Source: Crocodylus rhombifer (taxonomy: Eukaryota; Chordata; Crocodylia; Crocodylidae). From it: 64,000 nt of DNA. Of this stretch, positions 24,900-37,745 are shown one piece after another. Where the stretch lies: contig JAVSML010001154.1 in the NCBI GenBank assembly GCA_038503035.1, positions 186,513 through 250,512 on the forward strand, read 5' to 3'. How positions within the stretch are numbered: the first letter of the stretch is position 1; every line of letters starts with the position of its first letter. A model generated the notes under the pieces. It searched no databases, was not told the origin of the DNA, and saw nothing but the letters and a program-made list of their open reading frames with translations. A program made the position numbers and the translations under genes.

Positions 24900-25455
24900 A
24901 GGGTCCTTGAGAGGGGAACCCAAGGCCTCCATGTACAAAGGACGTACTACGAGCCCGTCTCACGCACCCCACTGTGGGGGTGGGCCTGGGCCTCCAACCT
25001 CCAGGCTGCTGACATCTGACATTCAAGGGAGAACCTCAAAGTGAAGCTTGCATACTGACCAGACATACCTTGACTCTGTGAGTCCTGGGACTGGTAGATA
25101 TAGAATTGTTTGCATTAATCTTATCTGCTATCACTGCGTATCAGTAAAATTCACCTACTGTTGAAAGGAGAGGTCATGGTCGGTCTGGGGGTTTTGGGTC
25201 TGCCCAGAAAAAAGTATCTGGTTGATGGATCCAGTGCCAACAATCTGAAAAACTGCCATTACCCATTGTATTAATGTTGCATATACTATTGTATTACCCT
25301 TATATTACCATTGGACTGGACTATTACATTTTGCTATTGCCTTGAGTAGAACATGCATCTGTCTGTTCTTTTGCCACTGAGTTATGTATTATTAATATCT
25401 GACTTACCCACATTGTGAAATAAAGAAAAAAAAGTGTATTGCCTTATTCAATAAA
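24900..25455 (+). other. Possible retroelement 3' end with poly(A) signals
   Basis: The block ends with two AATAAA signals (AAATAAAG near 25418 and CAATAAAACTC near 25449). It is moderately GC-rich at the left. It could be an LTR or the end of a retrotransposed transcript, but no paired LTR or target duplication was found. The call is weak. Confidence 0.25.
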
Positions 25456-25676
25456 ACTCAAACAAGTAGGCTAGCCTGAGTTATGCTTTCAGTACTGAAG
25501 ACCTGCTATGAAATTTGTAGTGACAGAATTTATGAGGAATAAGTATTAGAGTATTGTTTACTTGGTTTTTAATTACACTGAGTCAATACATACACGCTAA
25601 TGTGTTGGCCATCCTGGAATCCAATACAGCTATCACAATGGAAATATTCTGACTGATCTCCTCAATTCATACCAGC

Positions 25677-26040
25677 GGCAGGACACAGCAGTCCAGCCCC
25701 ATCCCACCCCACCCCCAACTATTTCCCTGCCTTCCTGCTCCAGTACCATGTGGCTCCTGGCTGCATCACCAGACCACACAGGTAGAGCGTGAGTATGTTC
25801 ATTTGTTCATAGGGCAAGTCCCACACATGCACCCCACCATATACATGCACCCACCCTTCCCCTTGCACTGCCATACACAGACCCCCACACCCCTTCACAC
25901 ACCTCCATCACCCTCCCCCAACACAGCCGCCCACGAACCCCATATCCATCCAAACCCATATTCACACACACCTACATGCTCCCTCAACCCCCACCCACAC
26001 CTAGCCACCTCCCACAGACACACCCACACCTTCCCCCACA
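25677..26040 (+). repeat. CA/CCCA-rich low-complexity region
   Basis: This is long C- and A-rich sequence with many CACAC, CCCACC and ACACCC words. The His/Pro/Thr-rich frames across it are composition artefacts. Confidence 0.85.
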
Positions 26041-26274
26041 ATATACAAGAGTAAGACTTCATTTTAAGTTCTTATGTACTATCACCTCTATATATACTAC
26101 ACAAACACATGTAAACAAGGACAAAATATCTTTTGAAATCAAATTTGAATGTTTTAGGCATTCACTTTTAGTTTTAGTATTTTGCTGGTTCTGAGATGGC
26201 AAAACCCCTTGCTGAAAGAAGTACTTCCAGAGGCAAGGGGAGGGACTTCTGATGACAAGTGTCACAGGTTAGGG

Positions 26275-26442
26275 CAGGGGCAAGCAATTATTTTGGGCAG
26301 AGGGCCGCTTACTGAGTTTCGGCAAGCCACTGAGGGCTGCATAACAGGCAGCCAGGGGCAGATAAATATTAATTTTCTAAATTTTTTAGGGGTTCCGTGG
26401 GCCGGATAGAATGGCCTGGCAGGCCACATTTTGCCCACCCCA
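26275..26442. mobile_element. 168-bp hAT-like element (CAGGGGNGGGCAA family)
   Basis: It starts CAGGGGCAAGCAATTATTTT and ends ATTTTGCCCACCCCA. GGTTAGGG flanks both sides (26267-26274 and 26443-26450). Other members of this family lie at 26500-26584 (partial), 39448-39634 and 57399-58315. Confidence 0.88.
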
Positions 26443-26499
26443 GGTTAGGGTGTGGGACTTCTGGCACAAGATGGCAATCAGCAGGTAGGGCACCTGTCA

Positions 26500-26584
26500 A
26501 GGGGTGGGGCTACCCATGCAGCCCTCAACAGCTTGCCAAAACTCAGTAAGTGGCCCTCCACCTGAAATAATTCCCTACCCCTGG
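26500..26584. mobile_element. Partial hAT-like element, same family, inverted
   Basis: It carries GCAGCCCTCAACAGCTTGCC and GTGGCCCTCCACCTGAAATA, then CCCTACCCCTG. This is the inverse of the 26275 copy's left half, so two copies face each other. Only one end is clear. Confidence 0.6.
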
Positions 26585-27436
26585 TTTATACCCTACTATT
26601 AAGTCTCCTTCTCTATACTGCCAAAAAAAACGATTACAACAAACAAAACCCCCCCAACAACAGTTGGACTGAAATGCTGAGGTGTTGTCACCACTACAAA
26701 GCATGCTGACCAACACTGACTTTTTCTATTGTACTTCCAGATCACTCTTTTTCTTGAGATAAAGACTCAAAACAAATTCCCCAATACAAACAGCCTTTAC
26801 ACTGCTGTAAATGTAGAGCAAATGTACAATATAAAGACCTATGTAGCTCTTCTCTCAGGTAAAACTCTCCCTCAGAAAATCAGGAGTAAATATATGAATT
26901 CTATGTCCTCAGTTCTAGTCCAGGGAGTTGGCAGTCTATGCACTGGACTCAGCCTGTGAAGTTGGGGAGCTTTGGCAGTGTTCTGGAAAAAGATAGGTTT
27001 GCCTGCACTGTAGCTGGACAGCAGGAGTTTTGCCTGTGCTGAAGCCAAGAGAAATTGGTTAGTAGCAGTGGCTGGGTCCTAGCATAGGACTTCAGACCCA
27101 AGCCGAGTCATTCTGGCCCTCTGCTAGAAACCTTGCCGGCTGCTGTTCTACCCAACTTCATTCTGCAGCAGTTATTTGCATAGTGCGCACAGGGTCCCTT
27201 GCTATGTACTGGCAAGATACTGTAATACCACCTACAGCAGGCAGTCACTTCAGGAAAGGTAGGTGCCTGTCTGTTCTGGACAACAGTGCAACTTGCATCG
27301 GTATATAAATTGATTTAAGTTGTGCCAGACTTTAGGACTGTTAGCTTTTTGGTGCAGGGACCATGTTTTTATTGCATCTGCTCAGCACTTACTGAATTGT
27401 CAATTCACACCTCCTATTAGCCTCTATCACCCACTT

Positions 27437-27442
27437 ATTTTT

Positions 27443-27474
<32 letters not shown>

Positions 27475-27604
27475 TTTTTTTTNNNNNNNNNNNNNNNNNN
27501 NNNNNNNNNNNNNNNNNNNNNNNNNNNNNNNNNNNNNNNNNNNNNNNNNNNNNNNNNNNNNNNNNNNNNNNNNNNNNNNNNNTTTTTTTTTTTTTTTTTT
27601 TTTT
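27437..27604 (+). repeat. Poly-T tract enclosing a 100-N assembly gap
   Basis: T-rich and then pure T sequence runs into 100 N (27483-27582) and continues as T22 to 27604. The gap size is a placeholder. The real length of the T-run, and anything inside it, is unknown. Confidence 0.95.
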
Positions 27605-27758
27605 AGGAATTAGACCTTCTGGTCTTTGCACAGTTAAACTTAGTCTACAGTAGCCTACATTTTTGGAAAGAAGGAGGCAGCCAGGAAGATTTTTTGGGAT
27701 GAAAGCCACTTTTGACATATACAGAATTTTGCAGCACAGTACAGTGTGCTGTATTTTC

Positions 27759-28452
27759 CAGGGCTGTGTGAAGCTTCAGTCGTTGATTTGATTCGGAGGA
27801 GATTTGGCCCAATTCCACAGCCGAATCTGAATCAAATCAAGGACCCAGTAATCTCTTCGAATCAAACAGGAAGCCTCCGATTCGATTTGGAGCGATTCAA
27901 TGATTCAGACACATACACAGCTTCATATGTTTTTTCTACGTACCTCGAGGTACGAGGCAGCTCATGAATGCTGAGATGGTGGGGCAGATGGAGCACCTTA
28001 CAGGAGCACGGGGGGGGGGTGGGAGGAGTCCCCAGAGCGCTCAGCGGCAGACCTGGAAGTGGACCAGAAACACTTCTGGTCCACTTCCGGGTCCACTACA
28101 GAGCATGTGGGGAACCACTCCCTCCAGCTCAACACCTGGTGCCTGCTGGGTCTGGAGGGGGACACCTTGAGGGTCCCTGTGCAATTTGTGGCAGACCAGG
28201 AAGTCGACTGGGAGTAGACAGGCCCCCCTGCGCTCCTCTGGGATGCTCCATCTGCCCCACCATCTCAGCGTTCATGAGCTGCGCCAGATACCTCGAGCTA
28301 TGTAGAAAAAACATATAAAGCCGTATCTATGGCACAATCCTTGATTCTCCGAATCAGATCTTCAGATTTGGATTTGGCTGAATCGAATCGAATCACTGTC
28401 TCTCGAATTAGGCCAAATCCAAGTGAAATACAGCCTGCTTTGCACACCTGTA
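27759..28452. mobile_element. 694-bp foldback element with perfect 8-bp duplication
   Basis: It is flanked by GTATTTTC at 27751-27758 and 28453-28460. The ends are CAGGGCTGTGTGAAGC and GCTTTGCACACCTGTA. Inside, sub-terminal AATCGAAT-type motifs are followed by long inverted arms: CATATGTTTTTTCTACGTAC to GATGGTGGGGCAGATGGAGC on the left, mirrored on the right at about 28235-28320. A perfect 15-bp stem (28055-28069 with 28074-28088, 4-base loop) lies near the centre. The duplication length points to the hAT superfamily. There is no transposase. Confidence 0.88.
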
Positions 28453-29304
28453 GTATTTTCTCTTTTTACATTTAGGCCTGTTCTTAATTTACCCCTGAAC
28501 TGCCACAGGCCCCAGCTACAATGCACAGCCTTGCTATGCTTGTTTCACAAAGCACTGATCTTCTTGCACAGAAACAAGCCAGGAACAATATAAATGTAGG
28601 TATGATCATCAAATCTAAGACTACTATCGTGACCCAAACCATCATGTTCTGGCTCTGGCACATTCTCTTCTCTAGAATTTTTGTTGTAGAACTTGTCCTG
28701 TGACAGAAAATTTCTGACTAACCTGTGTTGCAGTACACATCCAAATGTCTATAGAAGGAAAAGTGAATCGTCTAGTAAACAATATAAATGATGGGGATTA
28801 ACTAATATCTCTCTAGCACAGCTCTCTTTGTTCAGTCAATCAGTAGGAACAGGAAGAGGAAATACCTGTATTCCCAAGCCTATAAATGTAGACCACAATT
28901 TCTGCCAAGCTTTCCACAAATGTATTTGGTACTAATACCGGCTCCCAAGGCTTACTGCCATATTTATCAATAAATTGTTAGTCTTGTCCCCCACTCCTGT
29001 GAAACACACATTATAAATATTCAGAATGGTTGCCAAATATAATCACATGTCTGCACCATCAGAAATCATCAGGGACTCCAGAGCGTTTTAAACTTATTAA
29101 AATGTACCCATTCGGTGTCCTGGATCCACAAGTCTTTACAGAAGAAATCCACAATGACATTTAGGCTCTGTGTTCATAGACCAGAGCACTCACAAAATCA
29201 TTTTTTGATCCCTCTTTTTTAACTACTATAAGAACAGAAAATTAACAAACTTTCAGCATCTAAATAAGAATGCATCAGAGCAGACTATTAATTGAGTCTA
29301 TTAG

Positions 29305-29483
29305 AGCGTTCTAATCTGAACACTCCAGCTTCTTATGTATTCAGCATCCCTGCATTTTAAAATGGCAGCAGGAGCGCTTTACCTAAAGCTTTAGTTAAAG
29401 CGCCCCCACAGCCATTTTGAAATACAAGATGCTGAATGCACAAGACTCTGAGACTCCTGAGAGCCATTCTAATTAACACGCCC
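29305..29483. mobile_element. Palindromic MITE-like element
   Basis: This is an imperfect inverted repeat of about 180 bp. The arms contain GTATTCAGCATC and ATTTTAAAATGGC, mirrored as GCCATTTTGAAAT and GATGCTGAATGC. The centre is an almost perfect 30-bp palindrome (29374-29388 with 29389-29403, one mismatch). Superfamily not determined. Confidence 0.65.
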
Positions 29484-30066
29484 TACCCCCGTCCCCTGCC
29501 GTTATAACCCATCCACCCCAGAGACCTTAGATTCTGGCAAATCAAATGGGAAATGATTTTTTTTTTAAGTGAGAACCTTTCACTGAAAGTGCCCATTATT
29601 AATTTCCAGAACAACTGAAGTAGATAGTTGTTAGATCAAGCACTACACTTAGATTAGATTAGAGAGGAAGCCTAAGAGAACCAAAACCCCAATCTATTTC
29701 AGATCAAAACAGTACCTTGAATTGCATCAGGAATGTAGAATTTCTTTGCATGGGTCAGTGCCATTCTAAAATAGCATACCGCAACAAACTTCTGGCTTTA
29801 AAATAGTAAAGCTATCTGATTTCTACCAGACTATTTTGCAGATTAGCTGGGGTGTTTCATCATGCAACTTAACAAACTTCCATGCCATTTTACAGTGGTA
29901 CTCCTTGCTGGTTTTATGTGCCCCTGCATCTTTCTTTCCTTGTGCTTCATCACTTCCTGCCTTCAACCTATTCCTACCTCTAATCGCTCTTAAAATGTTT
30001 GATATGTATACAAGCAGGCACAAATATTAAGTATTTAGAAGATGTTAAAAATAAATGATCACTTAC

Positions 30067-30203
30067 TCAAATTCTGTGGCATAATATTTAAAGAAGCCCA
30101 CTAACAAGTCTCCAAGGCTTGATCCATTTTTGGAGAGATAAGGAGGAATGGTGCGTGGAGCTTGATGTACAAGGTGCAGCTGCATAGTAGAATCAAAAGA
30201 TTC
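30067..30203 (-). CDS. TENT2: TENT2 exon, PAP-associated domain
   Basis: This is a 137-bp minus-strand exon with acceptor TTTCAACAG and donor GTAAGT at 30061-30066. It encodes ESFDSTMQLHLVHQAPRTIP, then PYLSKNGSSLGDLLVGFFK and YYATEF. The SLGDLL..FF.YYA.EF block is the core of the PAP/25A-associated domain, which contains the nucleotide-recognition segment in this family. The last two bases (GA) are completed by C in the next exon to give Asp. There are no disabling changes. Confidence 0.97.
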
Positions 30204-33200
30204 CTGTTGAAATAAGAAAGAATATAGCCTTAAATCTAACTCTTAAAGGAGACACCCCTACCCCCCGGCAAATCTGCCCATCATTTACTTGACAAATGAG
30301 GCCAAGAGTACTGATTTTCATTTACTGGCAAAGGGTCCTATTCTTCTTCTGCTCCCCTAAAGGAAATAGGTATTTCCCATTTAACTCGGGTCACAGGCAT
30401 AAAACAAATTACCATAAGGTAAAGGATAATAGAGCCTTAAAACTATCAGCTCTTGTATTGCAACCGCCTGTGTGCATGCTCTTACTCTATCAAAAGTGCA
30501 ATTTAACTCGCTTTTGATTGGGAGAAAGCTACTTAGTTTTCAGTGAGTTGTTATAAAGGAGCAGCTGACATGCTGTAAAGCCATGCTATCCTGTACTTTG
30601 CTACAGCTTGTACATGTGCCCATTCTTTCAATGAAACTCAGTACATGCAGAAAAATTAGGTGCTATGCAACTTCCTGTCCCCTCTATCCCTCTCCCCCTT
30701 CCCCCTTCTACTTAAGAACGGTGACAGCACAGAATCTCAAAACTTTAGTTTTTATTTGCTTACAAATTACAAATAGACAGAGTAGAACAGGAGAAACTAT
30801 TTTGTGCTGAATTCCATGTTACCACCACCTCTCAGCTATAATTTCTCAAAAATGCAGTGTACATATATGCTCATTATCTGAAAGAGATCTGGCAATTGCC
30901 ACACTAATTTTAAACTTGTATGTCAAATCTGTGTCTCCTGCATGCCCCCTTATCTCCTCATACAATAAATGCCAAAGATTTTAGGGTCTTCCACTCAAAC
31001 CAGCAAACACCTAAATATATACATTTGGAGAATTTCTGTTGAAATGCATCATTTCTTTCAAAAATGTTGGAGGCTGGCCACACAACAGCTGCCTTTTTTC
31101 ATTACAAAGTTCTCCGTTAAAGATTAAGTGACTCATTACCTTCAGTGTCATATTTTATTTTACATAAAACCTTACATTTGAATATAATGAATCTGGATAT
31201 TTGTACTTAAGCATGATACCCTAGAATAGCAACTAATATAATAAAGGCAGCTACCAATATTGTCATTTGAAGGCATATTCTACAAAGTTATGGCCTTTTC
31301 TTTAGAAAATAAAAAGAAGGAATTTGTACAGAACAGATTACTGCATGCTGCACATTCTTCTGCTGGACTGAGTTGTAAGGGGTAACATACAACTCAAACT
31401 TCTGTTCCTAGCTAATGCAATAGATTTGAAACTCCTGTAATACTTGTACATTTGATAAGTTTCTAGCTCCACTGCTGCCACATTGCTACTAAGTGTAGCA
31501 CTTTTAGAAAAGGAAGAAAGATTTCCAAAGGCAATCTTGCACTAAGAAAGGGAGAGAATTAAATGACCTAAGGGTACTTCAGTCCCTGCTTTTCAGTAGC
31601 CTGTCATATTAGTGTGTCCGCTATGCTTAAAAAAACTGCATCAAGCTTTGCTTTCTTAAAAACTTAGCAATACTAGAATATTCCAAACACGTGACATGGA
31701 AATAACAACAACCAGGGGCAAAAAACCCCAAACAAACAGTCACACCTGCTCTGGTGGTTAGAGCTATAGAACAGGCCTTGCAACTTTCACTCCCACCTGC
31801 CTCCCCTCCAACCTCCCCGAAACTCTGACAGACCTGATGGGTAATGCTGAACAATGCAACCTCTATGGTAAAGACCAGGCTACCAGTTGCCAAAAGATAC
31901 TGCCTTCCACTCCACCTTATGTCACTTCATACATATCATGTTCTCACATACAGCACACCTTCCCCCCTCCCCCCCCCCCAAAAAAACAAAACACAGCGGC
32001 TAGAAACGGCAGGATGACTTACATGCAAGAAATGCTATAAGAACAGGCTCTACAATTAACAGCAAAAGTGAAAGTAAAACTTGCTCAGGGCTCAGAGAGA
32101 GAGGACAAGGCGCAGGATCCCAAACTGCTGCTACTCACATTTAACACAATACACTGGGGTTTTTTTTGTTTGTTTGTTTTTACCACGACAAAATGCAAGA
32201 CAAAATGCAGGACAAGATTCAAGTGTCCATGTACATTGTCCTAGGATAAATCTTAAAAAGGTTCACAGAATAGCAAATACTAACAGTTTATCCCAAGACA
32301 TTACAGTACATCCTGAATAGTTATCCAGGGACTGCATCATTGAATCAGTGGCAGAAAAGTAACAATGCATTCAGCTGCTCACTTAACCCTGATTCGGAAG
32401 GAGATGTGTGCATGCACCAATCCTAGGATATTTCTGTTCCAGGACGAACATAGCACAACTTGCCCAGGGAGAAATGAAACTAGCCTCAATTAGTTACTAT
32501 GAGGAAAGCTTTTTTTCCCCCCCTTTAGTTTGCTTTTCAAAAACAAGGTGTGCTTTTTTGTTTGTTTGTTTATTCTGAAGTGGGCTGCATGTGAGAAAAT
32601 ACATTAGTTTGACAGATTGACCAGAACTCTCAGTCTAACAGACTCCTGATACACCGAGGAATGTAAATGATAACATGACATGCAGGCATATAGACATATA
32701 GATCCAAATGTGGAAGAACAGCTTTCCATACTTGTTTTAACCAGTTTTAATTATAAAAACTGTGAATGCTAACCCTATAGTTCATTATCATATCTAACTA
32801 GCATATACTATAAGCCTCAACATAGAGCAACAAGGGTTTTACTGTTACAGGTCAGAGTCTGAGGAGAATGGACTGGAGGGAGTGGGAAGGATGGCAACTG
32901 GCACTCAACCTTTAAGAATGCAAAATAAGGAGAGCAAAATGAAGGGTATTGCTGATACTTATCACCTCCACACATTTACAGACTTGCTATTGCTAGATAC
33001 TTCTGAAAGTAAGGATAGGGGTTTATCACATGCTTTGTTTGTTTGTAGAGAAAACCAAGAGCTCCCTAACTACAAGAAAAGGTCTCACTGCAGAGTAATG
33101 GAGACCACACTCAGTTCCTGAAGATGGACTAAGGTATATTGCCACATTTATTTTTAAGAATAATAAACAGGCTATTTTCTTTCATACTGTTACTAGCTAA

Positions 33201-33346
33201 CAGGGGACCCACTTTCCATGTTCAAGAACCATAAAAAGTATTGATCTAACTCAAGTAAAATTGCTTTAGAGACTGTAGCCATGTTGCTTTCTAAATTTTG
33301 TCTATTTGACTCAAGCTCAAAAAGAGAGTCAAGATTGCCAGGAAAA

Positions 33347-33931
33347 TACTGTATTTACTTGAATCTAAAACAAGGGCTTTTTCCCCATTCAGTGTGGGTA
33401 AGTAGTCCCTCATCTCGGATTCAAGGTGAAAGCAGGCAGTTGCTGCAGTTGTGACTTGGGCTTCCACACCTTCCACCACCATACTGTCTGATGCGGCTCC
33501 AGCTCTGGCTCCACTCCCTCCCAGGGCACAAGGGCACATGGAAGCTCCATAACCTGCTGGGCCCCGGGCCAGATCAGCAGTGGCAGCAGCTTCAGGCCTT
33601 GGGGCACTGCTTCATGGCCAGGCAGGGGACAGAACTTCTACATGTTCCATGCCCTCCCTGAAAGGGAATAGAGCTGGAGCCACATCTGACAGTAAGGAGT
33701 AGGAGAGGGAGGGGCAAGAAGGCTGTTTGTGTCGGGCCTCAAGACCTGCCCCCACTACTGATTTCACAGCTGTAGGAGTGGAAGGAGAGGGAATTTAAAG
33801 ACAACATTCTGATAATTAGATTCTATACATAGAAAGTTCTAACATCATTATATGGTTTTTATATGTAGAATCTAATTATTGGGGGGTCATCTTAAATTCA
33901 AAGTCGTTTTTTGGATTCAGGTAAATTACGT
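33347..33931. mobile_element. TIR element with TTTACTTGAATCTAA ends
   Basis: The left end TGTATTTACTTGAATCTAAA and the right end GGATTCAGGTAAATTACGTA are inverted relatives. The left portion is GC-rich and the right portion AT-rich. A related left end occurs at about 37090-37170. Target duplication not resolved. Confidence 0.5.
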
Positions 33932-34790
33932 AGTCTACTAGCAAAAAACAACCCTTCAATTAAAGATATTGTTAAAAATAAGTATGTATTATAAAACACA
34001 GGAAAAAGCCCAAAAAAAAACCAAACTAAGAAAGGAGAACAAGATATCAAAGGGCTTTATTTCAAAAAACACTGTTACATTTGGTGATCAAGCCTTAATG
34101 TAACATGTATTTACGGATGCTTTTAGCTGTTCATATCCAATTTTTTCAAGATATAGGCGTATGAATTATAATTACTTATATAATATCTATGTTGCCGGCT
34201 TCTTTACTGTATTTACTGCTTACTAATGGTCATTTAAGCACCAGAATAACAAATCTGAAGGACTCCTCATGTGAGAAGCAGAAAATGAACTATATCCAGA
34301 AGACTCAAAATGCCAAACACTATTCTTGGCAGATAAGATACAGTTCTTAAACTTTATGGAATAGGAGATCCATTCTCTAATTTCTCAGTGTGAATAAAAA
34401 TAAGGATTTTTCCAAAAAAGTCATTAAAAAATGAAATCAGATTTTAAAAATGTAAATGATACTTTTTTATATAAAGCTCCTTTAAAAAACCAAAACAAGA
34501 TGTGATTGTATTACAAAATAGAACAGTGGATTTACCATAGCCTTATACATTAATCTAAATAATATACCAAGTCAATGAGTCCTAATATACTTTAAACTAA
34601 TGAGTTAAAGGTACTTTTTAAACCAAGAACACACAGAATCAGGAGGCACACATCTGACTGGTTTTTATGGTCAAACACAACATATTTATCCCACAAGTAT
34701 TAGTCACTGCATTTAAATATTTATCTTTAAAGTATCAGGATTGCCTTAATTGTAGAAACTACTCTAATTCTGGCCTAAAAACCCACCCAG

Positions 34791-35146
34791 TGGGTTCATC
34801 TACACATGCACTTTACTGTGGAATAGACTAATTAGCTCCATAATAAAGCAACGCCATCTACACCTGCACCAGTATTAAAGCACAGTAAACTAATTAACTC
34901 TTCCACAGGATAGTACAGTTGGGGACAGTACCATCTTATGAAGGAGAACTTTACTGCACTGAAACATGTGTAGACAGTGAACGGAGGTGTAACTTGCACC
35001 CAGTCAGCCAACGGCCTGCTCCACCCCAGCTCAAATTGCTGCCATCCCAGGAGCATGTGTAGATGCTGAGCTCAGAAGGAGTTTACTGTGGTGTGAACTG
35101 CTCCAGAGTTTATTGTGTTACATTAACTTCATGTGTAGATGCACCC
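34791..35146. mobile_element. 356-bp MITE with TGGGTKCATCTACACATG ends
   Basis: The terminal inverted repeats are TGGGTTCATCTACACATG at the left and CATGTGTAGATGCACCCA at the right, with one mismatch. Sub-terminal GTAAACTAATTAACT-like words recur inside. No target duplication is evident. It is not coding. Confidence 0.8.
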
Positions 35147-35421
35147 AGTATTTCCAGTTACAGTTATACAAAAAAAGCTTTGCCTTAACTACTGAATAGG
35201 TTTATGCTAACATATATTAATTGCTTTAATAAATGCATAGTGAGGATTCTTCTGTTTAATAAAAGGTCCTACCAAAATGTAACCAAAAGATGCTTTTAGT
35301 TGTAAATCACCCCAATACACAAATTTTGTTATGCCAACCAATAAAAAAATAAAGCTTTATTTTGGAAAATAACCAAAAATAGAAAGCAGACTTAAAACCA
35401 ATTATTTACAAATTGGATTTC

Positions 35422-35426
<5 letters not shown>

Positions 35427-35461
<35 letters not shown>
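35427..35461 (+). repeat. A35 homopolymer
   Basis: Thirty-five A in a row. No retroposon body can be recognised immediately upstream of it. Confidence 0.95.
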
Positions 35462-35464
<3 letters not shown>

Positions 35465-35669
35465 GTCAGTTAATTGAAAATACCTTCATTCTTCCATTCA
35501 AAGTTTAAAATGTGTACCAAATGGGTTTGACATTCCTGCTAAAAAGCATCTAAGAATTTGATAACATACCCACACCTCAAAGGTTTCTCAGAAACTCCAT
35601 GAGGGTCATGGAGTTGTCACATGACAAATATCAAGCAAAATAAAGCTCTTTAAATATAAAGCTGAGCTT

Positions 35670-36262
35670 GCAAATTGTGTGTTCTTCTTGCTCCAACTAC
35701 AGTCTCACCAAAGCCGAGTAGAGCAGAAGAATGACATCCTTAGTCTTGCTTGAGATGCATCAGTAGATGCATTCCAGTGTTTGATTTGATCGGCTAGTTA
35801 CGGCATCACATTGGTGGCTCATGTTCACTCTGTGGTCTATCACAACCCACCGGTCTCTTTCAAGTGGTGCTGGCAAGTGTAGCACTTCTGAGCCTGTGTG
35901 TTGAGGATTAATTCTCCCCAGATGGAGCACTTTACACTTCTCCGTATAAATGTCATCAGGTTAGGATATGCCCACCTTGCAAGCCTGTTCAGATCAGCCT
36001 GTATCCCCAGCCTGTCCTCGAGCGCGACTGCACTCCCCCATAAATTTGGTGTAGTCCATGAACATTACCAGTACACTTTTAATACCTGAACCCAAGTCAT
36101 TGATGAATGTGTCAAAAAGCAGTGGTCCAAGTACTGAACCCTGAAGGATACCACTGGTCACCTTCCGCCATGTTGACACAGTTCCATCTATTAATACTCT
36201 CTGGGTCATACCTTGGAGCCAGTTACCTACCCACCTTGAGCCACTTCTGCTCATGGGCTGAT
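35670..36262 (-). mobile_element. CR1 RT fragment, antisense
   Basis: On the minus strand the frame 36254-35994 encodes WRKVTSGILQGSVLGPLLFD and FINDLGSGIKSV, followed by MDYTKF in place of the FADDTKL catalytic box. Downstream of it, decayed RT C-terminal sequence continues to about 35670. It has neither a 5' nor a 3' terminus. Confidence 0.85.
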
Positions 36263-37084
36263 TCTGGACTATAGAGCTCCTTACAGGCCAGATTCAGACC
36301 TGATGGTGGTAGGGGAGAAAGGGAGCAGTGGCAGTGTAGGAGTTAAGGCAGGCACTACTTGCCCTCCTGCCACCTGACACACATTGCCATTGGGGCTCCA
36401 TAAAGAGGTATTTAGCTATAGAACCTCCACACTAATTCCCAACCCTTCCAGGAACCCTGCAAGCCAGGTGAAAAGGATCCAGAGGCCAGATCTTTGACAC
36501 CCATGCCTTATAGAATTTATGGCACAAATGCCAAGTAGATAACACCATGCTTTCATGCTGAACAGAAGATAATATGGATACAATACATTGAACAGACATG
36601 ACAACATGGTGCCTTCTCCTCAGTAGTGCTGAAATTTAGCATCCAAATTGTTATTTTCTGGTTTTATTATATTTTTATCTGGGAGAAAAAGATCCACTTG
36701 CTATCATAAGCACTAAAACATTTTTTACTGAAAAGAGGGAAGTATGCCAACCTGGATTTTCAGAGATGAGAACTTCAGAGTTTCTTTTTAGCTGGCAGTT
36801 CAATTTCAGTGGATATGTATTTGATTTAAACAACTGGATTGTAAATAGGTGTGAATTTCTACTGGAAAGGAATACACTGTTTTTCTATGCAATATTAGAA
36901 TGTGGATATGTATGGTCATGGGCAACTGAAAATAACCACAGATTTCTTAAATGGTTTTCTTTGGATGCTCATGTTTCTGTAAGTAGAACTTCTGTTTAGT
37001 GTTAAGAGGCAATCTAGAGGTAGGCAAAAGGCAGGGTAGAGATGCATCTCACAGACTAAGTCAATAAACACTTACAATATTATT

Positions 37085-37745
37085 ATTATTTACCATATTA
37101 AACTTGAATCTAAGATAAGCAACCCTCCACCCCCAACATAGTGGAAAAGCCTCTCATCTTGGATTCAAGTACATGTGGAAGGGCAAGTAGCTGCTGAGGC
37201 TCCAACTCCAGCTCTAATCTGGTTTGGGGGTCGAAGTTGGAGCCACAGCCACTGCTTCCCCCAAACCACCTGCATCTCTGAAATTTCTGCCCTGTCCCTG
37301 TGCTGCCTGTCCCCCTACTTGTTAGCTTCTGTCACTGCTCCAGCTAGTTATGGAGCACAGAATCACTCTAGCCCCCTTGCAGTCATGCAACAGTGGTTAG
37401 GGTGGCAGCAGCTCTGGTCCTGGGTTGGAGGAGGAACAGGGGCTGGAACTGCAGGTATTACCACTGCTGCTGGGGAAGGGAGGAGGGGAGAGAGGGGGCA
37501 GCAGAATGACTTTGTGCCCCGAGCTGGAGACAGGGCTGCAACACAGGCTAAGTGGAAGGGGGCAAAGTGCAAGGGAAAGGTGCCAAAAGGGTGCAGGTGC
37601 TGCATGGGGGGGAGGTAGGAGGGGAGAGGGGGCAGAGACAGATAGGAAGGAAGGGGGGAAGGAACAGGCAGCAATGGGGGCAGAGGCCAGGCCACTGAAT
37701 TGCCCACACACTTTTTCATGTCTAGAATTTAAGTTATTGGAGCGG
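37085..37745. repeat. GC-rich repeat with TTGAATCTAA left end
   Basis: AACTTGAATCTAAGATAAGC and CTCATCTTGGATTCAAGTAC match the left end of the 33347 element. A G-rich, mostly purine interior follows. The Gly/Glu/Arg-rich frames are composition artefacts. The right end is uncertain. Confidence 0.45.

Larger units (their letters stand above)
2267..30066 (-). other. TENT2 intron, 27.8 kb, repeat-filled
   Basis: This is the GT-AG intron between the last two visible exons. It carries the LINE nest at 4-9 kb, CR1 fragments at 11-13 and 15.9-16.9 kb, the split protein-family relic at 17-21.5 kb, and several TIR elements. Quiet AT-rich stretches where I see nothing specific are about 2267-4010, 9080-10740, 12675-13420, 22060-24840, 26590-27430 and 28461-29290. 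Confidence 0.85.

Noticed and set aside
27320..27613. Frame running through the poly-T and N gap
   Set aside because: Poly-Phe and unknown residues, an artefact of the T-run.
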